Notes: generated by a model from the letters alone, not told the origin. 64,000 bases of DNA from Hemibagrus wyckioides (GCF_019097595.1 NC_080710.1:6042780-6106779), one strand, 5' to 3'; shown: positions 48,946 through 60,598, counted from the stretch's first letter. Numbers and translations are program-made.

Positions 48946-51174
48946 TAATCATGTGTATAATTATGTTTATTTCCTGTAAGATGTTTAAGTTCCCATTTTT
49001 GGAAGGAGGCTCCATTAACATTAAGAGTGAAATTTCAAGACAGAGACCTTGAAAACACAACGAATGGCTTTTTACAGCCGTTACAACCTACTGTAAGTGA
49101 TAACTCGTCTTGCAGACTTTTCGCAACATTTAATGCAACTATACATGTATAAAATGTACAGCACATCATTCTTAATTAGAAAAAAATTGTAATTATTGGC
49201 ACACTTCTGTAGTGTAAGAGGATTAATTTGACACTTTGGCATATGCTGATATAGATAATGTATACACTGTATATGTACAGGTTTTCTGTAATGGAGTCTT
49301 AGTTCACTTTTTTTATTACATACTTTTTTTTTTACACTTTTTCCCCACCTAAATATCATTTTCTATTGCACCATTCATGCATATTCTTTCTTTGTAATAT
49401 ACTCTTCTGGATATCTAAAATCAATGACAAAAGTCTGTTTGTAATGCTTCTGTCCTTCCTCATACTGTAAAAAAAATAAGTCTATAAAACATAAAAAGGA
49501 GACAATCCAGAATTATTACTGATCTGGGACCTGCCAAGTTGCTACTAATGGTTGCAGGTCTGATATCAGCCCGTGATCAGACGAGGCTTTTATGGCCGGC
49601 TGCTCTCGGTTCTCTTGTCCAGAACCCCAGGTGGAGAATGAATTATTCACTTTTATCCAATTTCCATCCAAATGGAACTGCAGCTGTGGGTGCAGATTTA
49701 TTCTGACAGTATCAGTAAGGCATATACACCATGCTTTCTTCATTATCTCTCTCACATACACACACACAGTGACATATCATCTTAATAATAGAAACAATGT
49801 CCTGGCTGTTTGGAATGAAAAAAAAACCGATATGGACTTGGATAATAAAGCACAAGTTCGGTCCATGAGTCGCTGCAGAACAAAGTGTTCTTGTCGTTTG
49901 GTATCTTTTTAATGACTTCCAGCTCTGTGTGGTAAAGTCCAGTTACAGCTTGTTAAGCATCAGACGAAAGAGCATCCTCTAGCCTGCTTTCAGATAAAAT
50001 AGATCAGCATCAAACTTCCTTTAAACAGCTTTGGGCTATTGGAGGTGCACTGTGTGTCAGGGTTCGTTAGGAGATTTCAGAAGAGGATGGGAGATTAGAA
50101 AAGATGCTGATAGACAGAGACAGAGAAAAAGATAAAGAAACCACCAAAAACTTGAGCTCCTGCCAAATGCTCTTCCTCCAGTTCCCAGTGGGATGATATC
50201 GCATAGCCACTTCACGACCCATGTGTCTAGATTCCTCTGAGGCCAACTGGCAATTACGTTAGCATAGAATGCAGGCCAAACAACAACAACATAAAAAATG
50301 CTCAGAAGACCCATGGCTGATGCTGTTATACATCAAGCAGAACCAGATGATGTGGATTTAATCAGTATTTTGTAACGCTTGAGTCAAAATGCATCCTGGG
50401 TAAATTTGACAACAACGAGGCAAAGCTATGACTTTGTAAGTTGAAAATAAGAGTGGTGTTTGGACCTCAGATTGATTCACACACAAGTCTAATAAGATTT
50501 CCTCGATTTATTAAAATTGCCATCAAAATTACAGTGTTCATATACCACCCAAAACATCATACAATACATTACTTAGTCATACAGTATGTAATAAAGTAGG
50601 AAAAACCTGGACATTTCTTTGGACTGTTCCATAGTTTCTCATCGACAATGAGTCATTGAGAAAATACGACCTATTAGATGTGTATTGCAAAGACATCCTA
50701 CAAGAAACATGCAATAGTCTATATTACTATAAATATATAGAATTCATACACACCACAGAAATTAGGCAGTGCAGGGAAAAGTTCCAAACCACAATTGCCT
50801 CCACTCCTGGAGCAAACCCCTAATCAGACATAATAAAAGCAGCGAATAACTCCAAAAGATCTATGGAGACAAAACCTCCACCCCAGATTACAGGAAACAG
50901 AAAAGCTCAATTATTCTACCACTGGGAAATGACAAAATGAAAATCCCATGGGAAAGTTGCTTTGACATAGCCAAGCTTGGAGCAGTAAAGTTTCTGAAAG
51001 CATGTTCATTTTGGCACTTTCTTTGCAAAAGGTTATTAGTTTTAGTCATTTGCCTTGAAAACTGTCCATTCGTTTCCTTGTTGCACAACAAAGATGCACA
51101 GTTTTTCCAGAAGAGATGTAAGGACTTGACTAGCTGAAGAGGTTTGTACAGTTGTCAGCCTGCACCATGGAGGT

Positions 51175-51560
51175 TATTGTCACCTGCATTGTCGTCTGGT
51201 GTCAAATCCTAAATTTTGTTTCTGTCTCTGACCTTGTCTTGAGACTTGCTGAGACTGACAGAGACTGACTCATTTTCCCTGATTGTGTTCACCTGTTTCT
51301 TGTTTCCCCTTAATTAGTTTGTGTACTTTTCCTGTCCGGTTGGGGATGTTGTGATTTTGCCATCAGTACCATCAGTTTCTCGTTTGCGGTTTTTCTAGTT
51401 CTGTTGATCTGATCCTAGCCACTTTTCTTTGTTTATTATTATGGACTATTCTGTTTTCATCCTATCTGCATGTGTGTTTCCCTATGCTATGGCTTATGAA
51501 TTGCTCATCGATTCACCCAAAAAACTTACGTCCGTTTCATCATTCTCAAAAAACTTGATG
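51175..51560 (+). repeat. unclassified dispersed repeat-like segment
   Basis: T-rich text ('gattgtgttcacctgtttcttgtttcc ... ttagtttgtgta') resembling the 3' or LTR regions of fish retroelements as I recall them. No clear ends or ORF. Compare 61870-62275, which has similar character on the other strand. Confidence 0.3.
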
Positions 51561-52384
51561 GAATCAATACTGGTTTGATAGGCAGTATAAGAGAATTAGA
51601 ACCAAATGCCTTTTTCTGACAGAATAGCAATTGCTCACCAGGCAGACATAAAATCCATTCACACATCAGTTAAACCCTTGATCTGGAAAACAGATCATTC
51701 ACACAGAGTAATCTGCACAAGTTTGCATTAGATGTTGCAATGACCTCTAGGTTTCTTGAACAGTAATTTCTGTGGGCTTCTTTTATAGTACAGACGGAGA
51801 CCACAGAACCACCGCAGTGGAATATAAATATTCAGGAGCAACTGCATTGCCTTGTGCTATTAGAAGTCAAAATCCAGAGGGATGATAGTGACAGGCAGTT
51901 GCCACAGAAATTCAGAGAAAGCGCCACATCCCAGAACTCTGGATTGGTTATCAAGTCTTAGAAATGAAGGCTTGAGATGCTTTTCAGTCATCAGCTGCCA
52001 GGTACCAAGTGGTTGGGGTAGGTCCTGACAGACTTAATTAGGACACAAGTGTGTTGTGTGTGGAGACTTCTACATTAAGAGTGGCCATTTGTCAAGGCAC
52101 AGTCTGGCATAGACCAATGGTCATGAGCTTGTGGAATTAAGTTATGTATGGTACATCATGTGCACTGGACAAGTGACGATCCATACTGCTGCACCTATAA
52201 CATTTATAACATGCTGTTCTCCCCCCAGTGGTAGAGTTAATTCTGCTTCTGTCATGTTATACTTCCTGGTCAGACTTTCAGCAGGAAGACTAAGCCTTGT
52301 ATTATGTCATCACAGAGCTACCTGAAATTACTTCCTGAAATTGAAAGAAAATAACTGGGAGAATGGAGAGGATTAACTTTCTGT

Positions 52385-52865
52385 ATAAGATACATTTTCC
52401 GTAGGAGTGGGTGGCATAAATAAAACATTTTGTGGGAGCTGGTAACATTGGTCAAATTTCTGTGGGAGCCACTGGGAATGTTCAGCTTTACTCCTGGAGC
52501 AAGGGGTGTGGGATTGGTGGGATTCCAAATTTTCTGTGAGTTAGGGGAGATTGGTTAAACATTCCATGGGAGGAGATGTTGGAAATGTGGATTGGTGGAA
52601 TTTGGGCATAGGTTAGATTTTCGGTGCAAGCAAGAGACAAATTAAACTAGACAAATTTTCTGCTAGAGGGGGTAGGATTGGTCAAACTTTCAGCAGAAGT
52701 GTTCAGAAATGTTCAAACACTCTGCAGGGTTTAGTCAAGTGTGTGTGTTGCAGTTGGTGGGATTGCTCATAATTCCTTCAGGGGCCCATTGGATTGGCCA
52801 CAACTGCTTCTGCAATGAACCAGATTGGTCAGAATTCTTTTAGTAGCAGAGAGCAATCTTGAACA
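52385..52865 (+). repeat. degenerate minisatellite (TGTGGGAG...ATTGGTCAAA theme)
   Basis: Variants of 'ttctgtgggagc..ggtgggattggtcaaa' recur at irregular spacing of roughly 45-60 nt across about 480 bp. Old and interrupted. Confidence 0.55.
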
Positions 52866-53003
52866 TAGAAATAAAACAGTCCTGGACACAGCTCCATAGT
52901 CCACTAAAGGTCTAAAGAGTTTGACTAAGACAACAGAGAATGGATACAGTCCGGTAACACAAAATGTGTTTAGTCAAACTACAAGGAGGAAGAGTGTCTA
53001 AGG

Positions 53004-53200
53004 CAGGAGTGTCCAATCTTATCCATAAAAGGCAGATGGGGTGCAGGTTTTCATACCAATCAAACAGGAGCCACACCTGATTCCACCTGTTTAATCAGTT
53101 GATCTTGGCTTGCAATAAAATCAGGTGTGGCTTCTGCTTGGATGGAATGAAAACCTGCAACCACACCAGCCCTTTCCGGAAAAGTTTGGACACCCCCTCG
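53004..53200. mobile_element. foldback MITE (hAT-like ends)
   Basis: Ends CAGGAGTGTCCAATCTTATCC and (reverse complement) GGGGGTGTCCAAACTTTTCCGG. Inside, 'gtgcaggttttcat...caggagccacacctgatt' is mirrored by 'aatcaggtgtggcttctg...atgaaaacctgca', so most of the element can fold on itself. I recall a common teleost repeat with this text. Target duplication is not clear. Confidence 0.7.
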
Positions 53201-54531
53201 ATGCCCTGATGCCCAGAGCCCCAAAGAACTGGAGATAGTTGTCTATGTTTTCCAGTACTAGAAAGATAATCATAAATCAACAGAAAAAATCTGTCTCCTC
53301 TTTTCCAGTAATTAAAACTCAGGTGATCTGGTCACCTTACTTTGCTACTTTGTTGTTAGATCAATTCAGAATGAACGTCCATAGCACAAGGTCCAGGAGA
53401 GCATATTTGCCCTGCTATGTGTGTGGGAAGAATTTTTCTTTTATTCGTGTTTGACTGGTACAATGGTAGCTGCAAGCATAAGGAATTATGTATACAGCAT
53501 CCAGCAGTCAGGGAACGGTTTAAATCCCTACATAACATGATTTACAAGCCATGGAAGAGAAGATATTCCATAACATGACACCAAAACAACCTAATACATT
53601 ACATCTAAAGCCCGATGTAATGCATCACATGGTATTGATCCAGCATCTCGATGTAAGATCCCAGTGGCATAGAACCACTTTAGGATTCTCTAAATTTGTG
53701 ATGGTTAGTTGTTCACCTTTCATTTAATCTGTGTCAAGATTATAAAAGCATACAACAACCATAAAACAATGCTCAGAATTAAGATAAATAGCCATGAAAA
53801 TGTGAAATTGGTCTAAAATTTGCTGTTGCTAGCATTTTCTTTTTCTTTTAAAAATATCATACATATATATATATATATAAGTAGTAGTAAGCAAAAGAGA
53901 AAACACTTCGGATCATGCTGTTATTGGAAAACAATCAACTTCTGAGTAGTAAAAGTAACCCTGGTTCAAGACAGATCACATCACATCACATCACTCTTTA
54001 TCATTCTGCATTCTACCACCACATCATATATTTTTTTTAAAACAGCACATTACTCTGTTTTATTCCTTACATATAGATACTGCAGTCAAAAGTCCATGAC
54101 TTATACAAACATTTTATATTATATTCCATCTTTCTGGGAATTCTGACTTCTGGGAATTTGGAGAACAACACTTATCTTTTCTAAGCTTTTTCATGTTTTC
54201 TGTTTATATGTTGGCCTACATTAGGGGTGTTGAAAGTCTTGTCCTAAGGCTAACATGATGGCCAACATGCTGCATTTTTCCCTTTCACCTCATGATGGCA
54301 GCAGACTGTGTTAATATACTTAGCTAAAATGCCAGAACCAAATTAATTTTGTGCCAAAAGATTAAAATAAAATACAAAGATCTACAACTTCCAATAATTA
54401 GCTGCATTTTTCATTATCTCTTTCTATCTCTCTCCACATCTCTCTCTGTCTTCTTGCTTTTGCTATTGTTGTTTCTTTCTAAGTTTTGACACATATTTAT
54501 GGACAGGCAAAAGGCGTTCACATTATATTTG

Positions 54532-55075
54532 TATTAGTCAACTGATTCTGGAGTGGGAGGTGCTCTGAAAGTGAGCCCCACCCACTCCATTAATGGTGGA
54601 ACTGCCTTTAACAATGGCGAAACAAACAGAGCCAGGTGCTTAGAAGCACCAGGGAAGCTGTATTGTAGTTGCATTAAAAAGCCAAAAGTAATAACATGAG
54701 TAGACACTAAATTGTTTGTATATACAGTCACAAGTCTTAAATATCTTCATTCTATACAGTAAAATTACAGTTATCATTAGCTAAATTTTCTGGTTCCATT
54801 TCAAAGGTCTAGGTCTTACAATCTCCCGCCTGTAGATGGCCAAGCATCATCATCAAGCCTCATCATCAAGTTACCTTTCAAAACTGCTACTAAATGGGAT
54901 GGTACGAAGATAAATAAAACGCATCTATTAACAATTCAGTAGCTATTCAGCTTTTTAAAGCAACTGCAATACAACTGCTTCTGAGCACTCCATGTCAAAG
55001 GCAGAGTCACTGTTAAATTAGGCATGGTTAGATTTCAGAGCCCCTCCTACTCCAAAATCATTTGACCAATAGACA
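54532..55075. repeat. inverted repeat pair, possible foldback element
   Basis: 'tcaactgattctggagtggg' onward (54538-54570) is matched in reverse complement by 55035-55070 ('agagcccctcctactccaaa' then 'atcatttgacc'), about 27 of 32 positions. A further direct similarity (CCCACTCCATTAA) lies at 54588 and 55099. Ends uncertain. Confidence 0.5.
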
Positions 55076-55307
55076 TTTTAGATGATCGCCCTAGGCACGC
55101 CCACTCCATTAACGAATGAAGCTGCCCCTACAAAAACATAGGAACATTTCAAAGATTTGACTGCGACTATTTGCAATATGTTGCTTGTGGAATTTATTTT
55201 TTATTTAAAACAATTGTCACAAATGAATATGCATATTTTTTTCTCTCTGACCACACTTGAAAATTTATTAACGAAACCAAGAACAAGGCTAGTTTCCCAA
55301 GAATCAG

Positions 55308-55633
55308 TTTGGGAAGAAAAGTTTGTACACCCTCAAACATAGTGTCTCACCGATGCTGCTTCATCATTTCAAGAACAATTTAGAATAGTGAAGAAAATAT
55401 ATAAATAAATTACATTAAAAATAAACATTAGTTAAAAATGTGCACATCACTTTGCAAATATGATGATAACAGTTCCTAACCCAAGCTCAAACCCCTCCCC
55501 CCACCCTCAATCATCTGAGCTGTGCAGCTTTTGTCACATTTTGTCACACCTACATTTAATTATTTATTTATTTTTTAACATCTAAAAAAATTATATTTTA
55601 TCCAGAAACCAGCAGGGGTGCAAACTTTTGCGC
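55308..55633. mobile_element. possible Tc1-like MITE
   Basis: AAAAGTTTGTACACCCTC at the left and GAGGGTGTACAAACTTTT-like AGGGGTGCAAACTTTTGCG at the right form an inverted pair. Interior is AT-rich and non-coding. Confidence 0.4.
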
Positions 55634-55734
55634 GCTGGCTTGTCTGGCGCATAAAAGATTCATTGATATACTTTTTTATCCTAGTCAGAGAAAATGCAGA
55701 TCCAAAACCTTTCCAAGGAACACTGGACATCGGA

Positions 55735-55735
<1 letters not shown>

Positions 55736-55769
<34 letters not shown>
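55736..55769 (+). repeat. AC dinucleotide run
   Basis: About 17 AC units in the distal part of trio intron 1. Confidence 0.9.
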
Positions 55770-55770
<1 letters not shown>

Positions 55771-56071
55771 CACCTTACGTGCAGTTTTTAGGGGTCCAAG
55801 CACTGAGTGCTTGTTATTTATTTGTTTATTTATTTATTTTTATTAGGTTACTATTTAGGAAAGCATGAATAAAAATGTTTAGATATTGTAAGTGTCTGTG
55901 TAGCTAGTGCAAGATGAGTAATGTCAGTCTACCCTGCAGGAGAACCCAAGCACTATGCAGGATGTTTATAATTATTACGTCATTCCACCCTGGAGAGACA
56001 GAGAGAGACCCAGATGAGTCTACGTCACGGATGAAAACAACTAATGCAGGAGAATGCTAGAAGATCCAAAA

Positions 56072-56076
<5 letters not shown>

Positions 56077-56105
<29 letters not shown>
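56077..56105 (+). repeat. GA dinucleotide run
   Basis: About 14 GA units, about 430 nt inside trio intron 1. Confidence 0.9.
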
Positions 56106-56107
<2 letters not shown>

Positions 56108-56271
56108 CTCAGAAGAATCATCTTGCACGTTTTTCTTCATGCACGTTTGGCATAAGATATGCGACTCAACGCGCGCGTGGCTGACTGTTTACATCATTCT
56201 AGCGCACAACAAACTACACACAGCTACATAAACATGCATCTATGGAATGCAAACACCAGTATAGCCATTGC

Positions 56272-56329
56272 ATCATCACCACCACCACCATCACCATCAT
56301 CACCACCACCACCATCATCATCATCATAG
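56272..56329 (+). repeat. ACC/ATC trinucleotide repeat in trio intron 1
   Basis: About 19 triplets of ACC and ATC, 200 nt downstream of the trio exon 1 donor. On the sense strand it reads GGT/GAT. Confidence 0.9.
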
Positions 56330-56530
56330 CGCGTGCACGCAACCCCATCTGCAGCCTCATAGCTGGGTCATCATCCTCCTGTTCTCCAGAGCAACCCACC
56401 CACCCACGAGCTTTTGTTAGTTTTCTCACGTCAGCGGAGCAGACCGAGACGCAGGACCGAACCGAAACCTTTTCCTCGAGCATGCATTTCTTCTTTTTCC
56501 TTCTTCCTCCCTTCTTCCTTCGGTACTCAC

Positions 56531-56597
56531 CGGCTCTAAAGAGCGCCGCTACATCGGCTCCGTCCTTACACACGTCCTCTCCTTCCCCCGAGCTCAT
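56531..56597 (-). CDS. trio: trio coding exon 1 (start codon, N-terminus)
   Basis: First coding exon of Trio, a Rho/Rac guanine nucleotide exchange factor acting in axon guidance and cell migration. The ATG is at 56597 on the minus strand; an in-frame TGA lies 15 nt upstream, so this is the first possible start. It encodes 22 residues plus one base (MSSGEGEDVCK..., then ADVAALFRA) and ends at a GTGAGT donor (56530 downward). The stretch DVAALFRAG aligns with human TRIO DIAAFFRSG. The human N-terminus is about 30 residues longer, with a Gly/Ala-rich leader that is missing here. The next exon starts 32 kb away in the matching phase (G|GC). The surroundings contain CpG-bearing sequence, consistent with a promoter-proximal exon. 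Start and donor are seen directly; identity follows from joining to the downstream Sec14 exons. Confidence 0.88.
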
Positions 56598-56900
56598 GGC
56601 TTCCTCAAATCACGATTCAGCAAAGAGAAATAAAATCTTCCTCCAGTTAAACGATTTGAAAAAGAAATAATAGTGGTGAAGTTTAAATATATATATATAT
56701 AAATCCCCTTTCCTTCTTTCTTCATTGCGAAGAGAACCAGGTTGTCCAGAGAGCCGCTCGGTCGCGCGCCGAGCCCCGACCCTCCATGTTGGTTCGAGAG
56801 AATCACCAATGAATCGGTTCTCTGTGTTTGTTAACGGATCAAAGGGGAATCGTTTCGCATGCGCTGATAACGAATCAAATAGCATATACAAAGCTGCACG
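56598..56900 (-). promoter_or_regulatory. trio: probable trio promoter and 5' UTR region
   Basis: Sequence immediately upstream of the trio start codon. Unlike the flanking AT-rich DNA it carries clustered CpGs, especially 56750-56790 (TCGGTCGCGCGCCGAGCC). No convincing TATA box is placed for trio; the ATATAT run at 56686-56702 sits inside the likely 5' UTR. A CCATGTTGG string at 56783-56791 is weakly YY1-like. The transcription start cannot be read from the sequence. Confidence 0.45.
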
Positions 56901-57273
56901 CGACCCACAATAATCACCATAACACTATATTGTTGCTTTCCAATATATCATGGCGTGTTATTATGGGCCTCTGTTGTCGACTAGAATCCTGCTGAACATC
57001 AGATCAAGCATGAGTCCTTCTGGAAGACTTGAAGCCATTTTAAAATGCATTTAACATTTAAAGAATACATTTTTATTACATAAGCTCTTCCATCCTTAAT
57101 ACCCATGTTACATTGTGTACCTTGTATACATACACTGTATGCACAAAAGTCTGTAAACATCTGACCAACACACCCATATACAAAATGTTGTCACAAAGCT
57201 GGAAGCAAACAATTTACAAAGTGTTTGTATGTTACAACGTAACAAATTCCCTTCATGAAAATAAGAGGCTCAA

Positions 57274-57941
57274 ATGATTGAATGAATGAAATGATCCAGA
57301 GTTACTGAAGATGATTGAATGAATGAAATGATCCAGAGTTACTGAAGATGATTGAATGAATGAAATGATCCAGAGTTACTGAAGATGATTGAATGAATGA
57401 AATGATCCAGAGTTACTGAAGATGATTGAATGAATGAAATGATCCAGAGTTACTGAAGATGACTGAATGAATGAAATGATCCAGAGTTGCTGAAGATGAC
57501 TGAATGAATGAAATGATCCAGAGTTACTGAAGATGATTGAATGAATGAAATGATCCAGAGTTACTGAAGATGATTGAATGAATGAAATGATCCAGAGTTA
57601 CTGAAGATGATTGAATGAATGAAATGATCCAGAGTTACTGAAGATGATTGAATGAATGAAATGATCCAGAGTTACTGAAGATGATTGAATGAATGAAATG
57701 ATCCAGAGTTACTGAAGATGATTGAATGAATGAAATGATCCAGAGTTACTGAAGATGATTGAATGAATGAAATGATCCAGAGTCACTGAAGATGATTGAA
57801 TGAATGAAATGATCCAGAGTTACTGAAGATGATTGAATGAATGAAATGATCCAGAGTTACTGAAGATGATTGAATGAATGAAATGATCCAGAGTTACTGA
57901 AGATGATTGAATGAATGAAATGATCCAGAGTTACAGAAGAT
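57274..57941 (+). repeat. 37-bp minisatellite, 18 copies, between the two divergent genes
   Basis: Eighteen head-to-tail copies of a 37-bp unit (ATGATTGAATGAATGAAATG, ATCCAGAGTTACTGAAG). Most copies are identical; variants are GACTGAATGA in two successive copies, GTTGCTGA once, GTCACTGA once and GTTACAGA at the end. There are no spacers, so it is not a CRISPR array. It occupies much of the 2.2 kb between the trio start codon and the plus-strand exon at 58834. Confidence 0.97.
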
Positions 57942-58559
57942 AAGTGGTCGCAATTCAAATGAATCACATACAGCTTGATTCACTTGATTCGTTCAAAAGA
58001 ATCAAATCGGCGAAATGACTCGTTATTCCCTTTCACTATAAGGGAAAAGGGGTTGGGTTTAAACAGAGGGTCTTATGGAAGAAGTCTCTACACACACGCC
58101 CAAGAAAGCATCATTTTCATTTTTTGCTTAACAAAAGCACCATATTACCTGACTACTGGCCTCCATGTTAGGAATTTTGTGAAAGGGTCATAATTGAGCG
58201 TTAAGTAAAAAAGAAAAATCTGCAGTAATTAGAAGAATAAAATAACATTAAACAAATCTTGTAAATTGTCAAGATGCTTTTATTTTGCATCTATTAATCG
58301 AGAACTAAGCGGTGTCAAAGACATTTTGTTAATTGATGCAATTTTAGTTTATTGGGGTTTGGACAGTATTTATTACGCTATCAAATATCGCCCTCTATTG
58401 GTAAGGATTAGAAATTACATACTACGCAATATACAGAGTAGATCACTGATTCACATTGAATTCCATCACAATCAGGACAATTCCATGTTGTTTCTATTCT
58501 TTAACTATTTATTTTGCATTCTTAAATTCAGGTCAGTTTATTCTTCAAGCTGGTTATTA

Positions 58560-58561
<2 letters not shown>

Positions 58562-58592
<31 letters not shown>
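58562..58592 (+). repeat. CT dinucleotide run
   Basis: About 15 CT units upstream of the putative divergent exon. Confidence 0.9.
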
Positions 58593-58596
<4 letters not shown>

Positions 58597-58614
58597 CTCT
58601 CTCCCCCCAACACC

Positions 58615-58833
58615 CCCACCCCCCACAGACCTTGCGCGTGCATATCCATGGCAACTACCAACAACATTTTGGGCTCGAGCGCGAAAAAAGTGCGTAGCTG
58701 TGCTCGTGCAGTAGTCTATGGATCAGGAATTAGAGCAAAATAAATTAAAGGGAAAAAAAACAGTTTCAGTCATTTTTAGTACATTTAAGAATTAAAACTT
58801 AGGCAAGTTTAGTCCAGTGTCCAGGGTGAAAGG
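58615..58833 (+). promoter_or_regulatory. probable promoter and 5' UTR of the divergent gene
   Basis: CpG-containing stretch just upstream of the plus-strand ATG at 58834 (GCGCGTGC, CTCGAGCGCG, CTCGTGC). It contains CCATGGCAAC at 58646-58655, a half or imperfect RFX X-box. A long CT repeat precedes it (58562-58592). Promoter assignment rests on position and composition only. Confidence 0.35.
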
Positions 58834-58923
58834 ATGGCGTCCGCTGTGCGCTCGTTGAGGTCGAACCCGCGAGGACGAGCGACTCAGCCCGTGACCACCG
58901 GAGAGAGCATCCGGGACTTACAG
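58834..58923 (+). CDS. probable first coding exon of an unidentified gene divergent from trio
   Basis: ATG at 58834 opens exactly 30 codons (MASAVRSLRSNPRGR, then ...TTGESIRDLQ) ending CAG, followed by a GTGAAC donor at 58924. The frame stops soon after in the putative intron. The exon is clearly higher in G+C and CpG than its surroundings, basic and Arg/Ser-rich, and lies 2.2 kb head-to-head from trio. I do not recognise the protein. In mammals the gene divergent from TRIO is the axonemal dynein gene DNAH5, but I cannot show that this exon belongs to it. CpG content, start, phase-0 donor and position are all consistent with a genuine exon; a chance ORF is possible at this length. Confidence 0.5.
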
Positions 58924-59250
58924 GTGAACATTCTATTTATCTTTAACGTTCAATAGTATTGTACATGCGGGACATTTCCAACAGAAAGACACTAAAGTTA
59001 CATTAAAAAATGATGGTCTGTCTTAGTGATCCTGTCTGTCTGTCTCTGTGTGTTTCATATGTGTTTTATCACAGTTAGTATTTTAGGTTTTTTTTTTTTG
59101 GGGGGGGAGGGGGTTCATATAGTTAAGAATTTCTCAAAAGTTTCAAGTGAACCTGTTATAACAGAAGTACTCTATTACATGATTCAGCATAATGGGAACC
59201 TTAAATAGGAGAAACAACAGGAGAACCCTTAAGAAACCTTCAAAAAACAG

Positions 59251-59326
<76 letters not shown>

Positions 59327-59366
59327 GTCTATCTATCTATCTATCTGTCTGTTTGTCTGTCTGTCT
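59251..59366 (+). repeat. TATC/TGTC tetranucleotide array
   Basis: About 28 units, mostly TATC, changing to TGTC at the end. Confidence 0.95.
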
Positions 59367-60424
59367 GGTCTCTGTAGAGGTGTCCAAGTCAGAAAAACAC
59401 CACTTTGTGTGTATTACTCACCCTATTCTTAGATATTGCAGCACACATTATTTTATTGCCCCATGTTGGTTTCTTACTTTTATTGCCTCCATGTTGGTCA
59501 TCTACTGTGGCTTGGTGACTTCTGACAGTCTAGTGTCTTTGTCTAGATTGACACCAGCCACTCCCTCAAGGGTACAAGGTGTAGTACACCGGGTAATATG
59601 TGTGGTTGCTGTTTCTTATTGTCGCTAGAGAGGGCTGTATGTTTATGGAGGGATTTACCCTGTGGTCCTATAAAAGAGAAAAGTGGTCATGCTACTGCTT
59701 AAGTATTGGCTGTGATAGTTCTGAGAGTCAGTAGAGGACGTACTGTCATTTCCGCTCCAGTGTGTTTCGTGGACAGAGTTACTCCGTGGTGGATTTCACT
59801 TCCTTCCATTTCCATTAATCTCTACAATACAGTAAACAAAATCTAACATTTCTCATGCAGTTAAAGAACAAATGTTCTCTGCATCTTCATTCTGTACACA
59901 CAAGCCATTATTATGGTAAATCCATCAGACTCTGTAATGCACACCTCAGCTTTCCTTGTACACACTGCTACAGCAGCTCCTTCTGTGGACTCTGTGACAA
60001 ACCCTTGTATAGCTGTTTCACTGTCATCAGATGTCACTTCAGCATTGTTCTATTGCCTAGATGCTGAGTCGCCGTTTTGAAGGACGCTATTTTCGTCTAA
60101 CTCTCACTCTAATCTCTCTCTAATCACTATAGTCTGATAATATTATTTGCCAATCACCATGTTGCAGATCTCTTTCTCTTGCTTTGGTGTAAAAACTGCT
60201 ACACCAGCATGACATAAACATCTAGTCATTACTTGCTGTAACTGGAATAATGTAACTGGAAGATTTTCAGTACAGAGTGAGTATATACCTGTTTTCCCAG
60301 AGGAATATATGGATAATTGAAGACACCATGGAGTGGGTCACTGTGGAGCAGTTAAAGACTGGTTAAAAATTTTGTCTTGGACAAGTCTGAGTCTGTGTAC
60401 TCTAATATACTACAATCTTCATCT

Positions 60425-60452
60425 TACCACACCACCACCACCACCACCACCA
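60425..60452 (+). repeat. ACC trinucleotide repeat
   Basis: About 9 ACC units. Confidence 0.85.
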
Positions 60453-60598
60453 CACATCCTTACTCCTTAAGTACAGAAGCTCCATGGTTCATCTGTTATA
60501 ATTCTGGTGCAGTCTATTACACCTCCTAGCATAGAGGCCTCTAAAAATCATCCAAATAATCTTTTCATGTACCTTGCAAAACAGTTAAATCTGTAGTA

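Larger units (their letters stand above)
24541..56530 (-). other. trio intron 1 (32 kb)
   Basis: Deduced from the phase-matched exon 1 and exon 2 boundaries. Recognisable contents are listed separately (hAT element, nested SINEs, satellite blocks, Tc1 copy, foldbacks, microsatellites). Long stretches, for example 24600-27100, 28160-35500, 36500-38900, 43000-46600 and 48960-51150, show no gene or element I can support. Some of these may hold regulatory sequence; none of the ORFs in them look like real exons. Confidence 0.75.

Noticed and set aside
57274..57941. Regular direct repeats resembling a CRISPR array
   Set aside because: Units are contiguous without spacers, in vertebrate DNA, with no cas genes. 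It is a minisatellite.
58834..58923. Naming the divergent exon dnah5
   Set aside because: Only mammalian gene order and a weak X-box support it; the peptide itself gives no match I can confirm.
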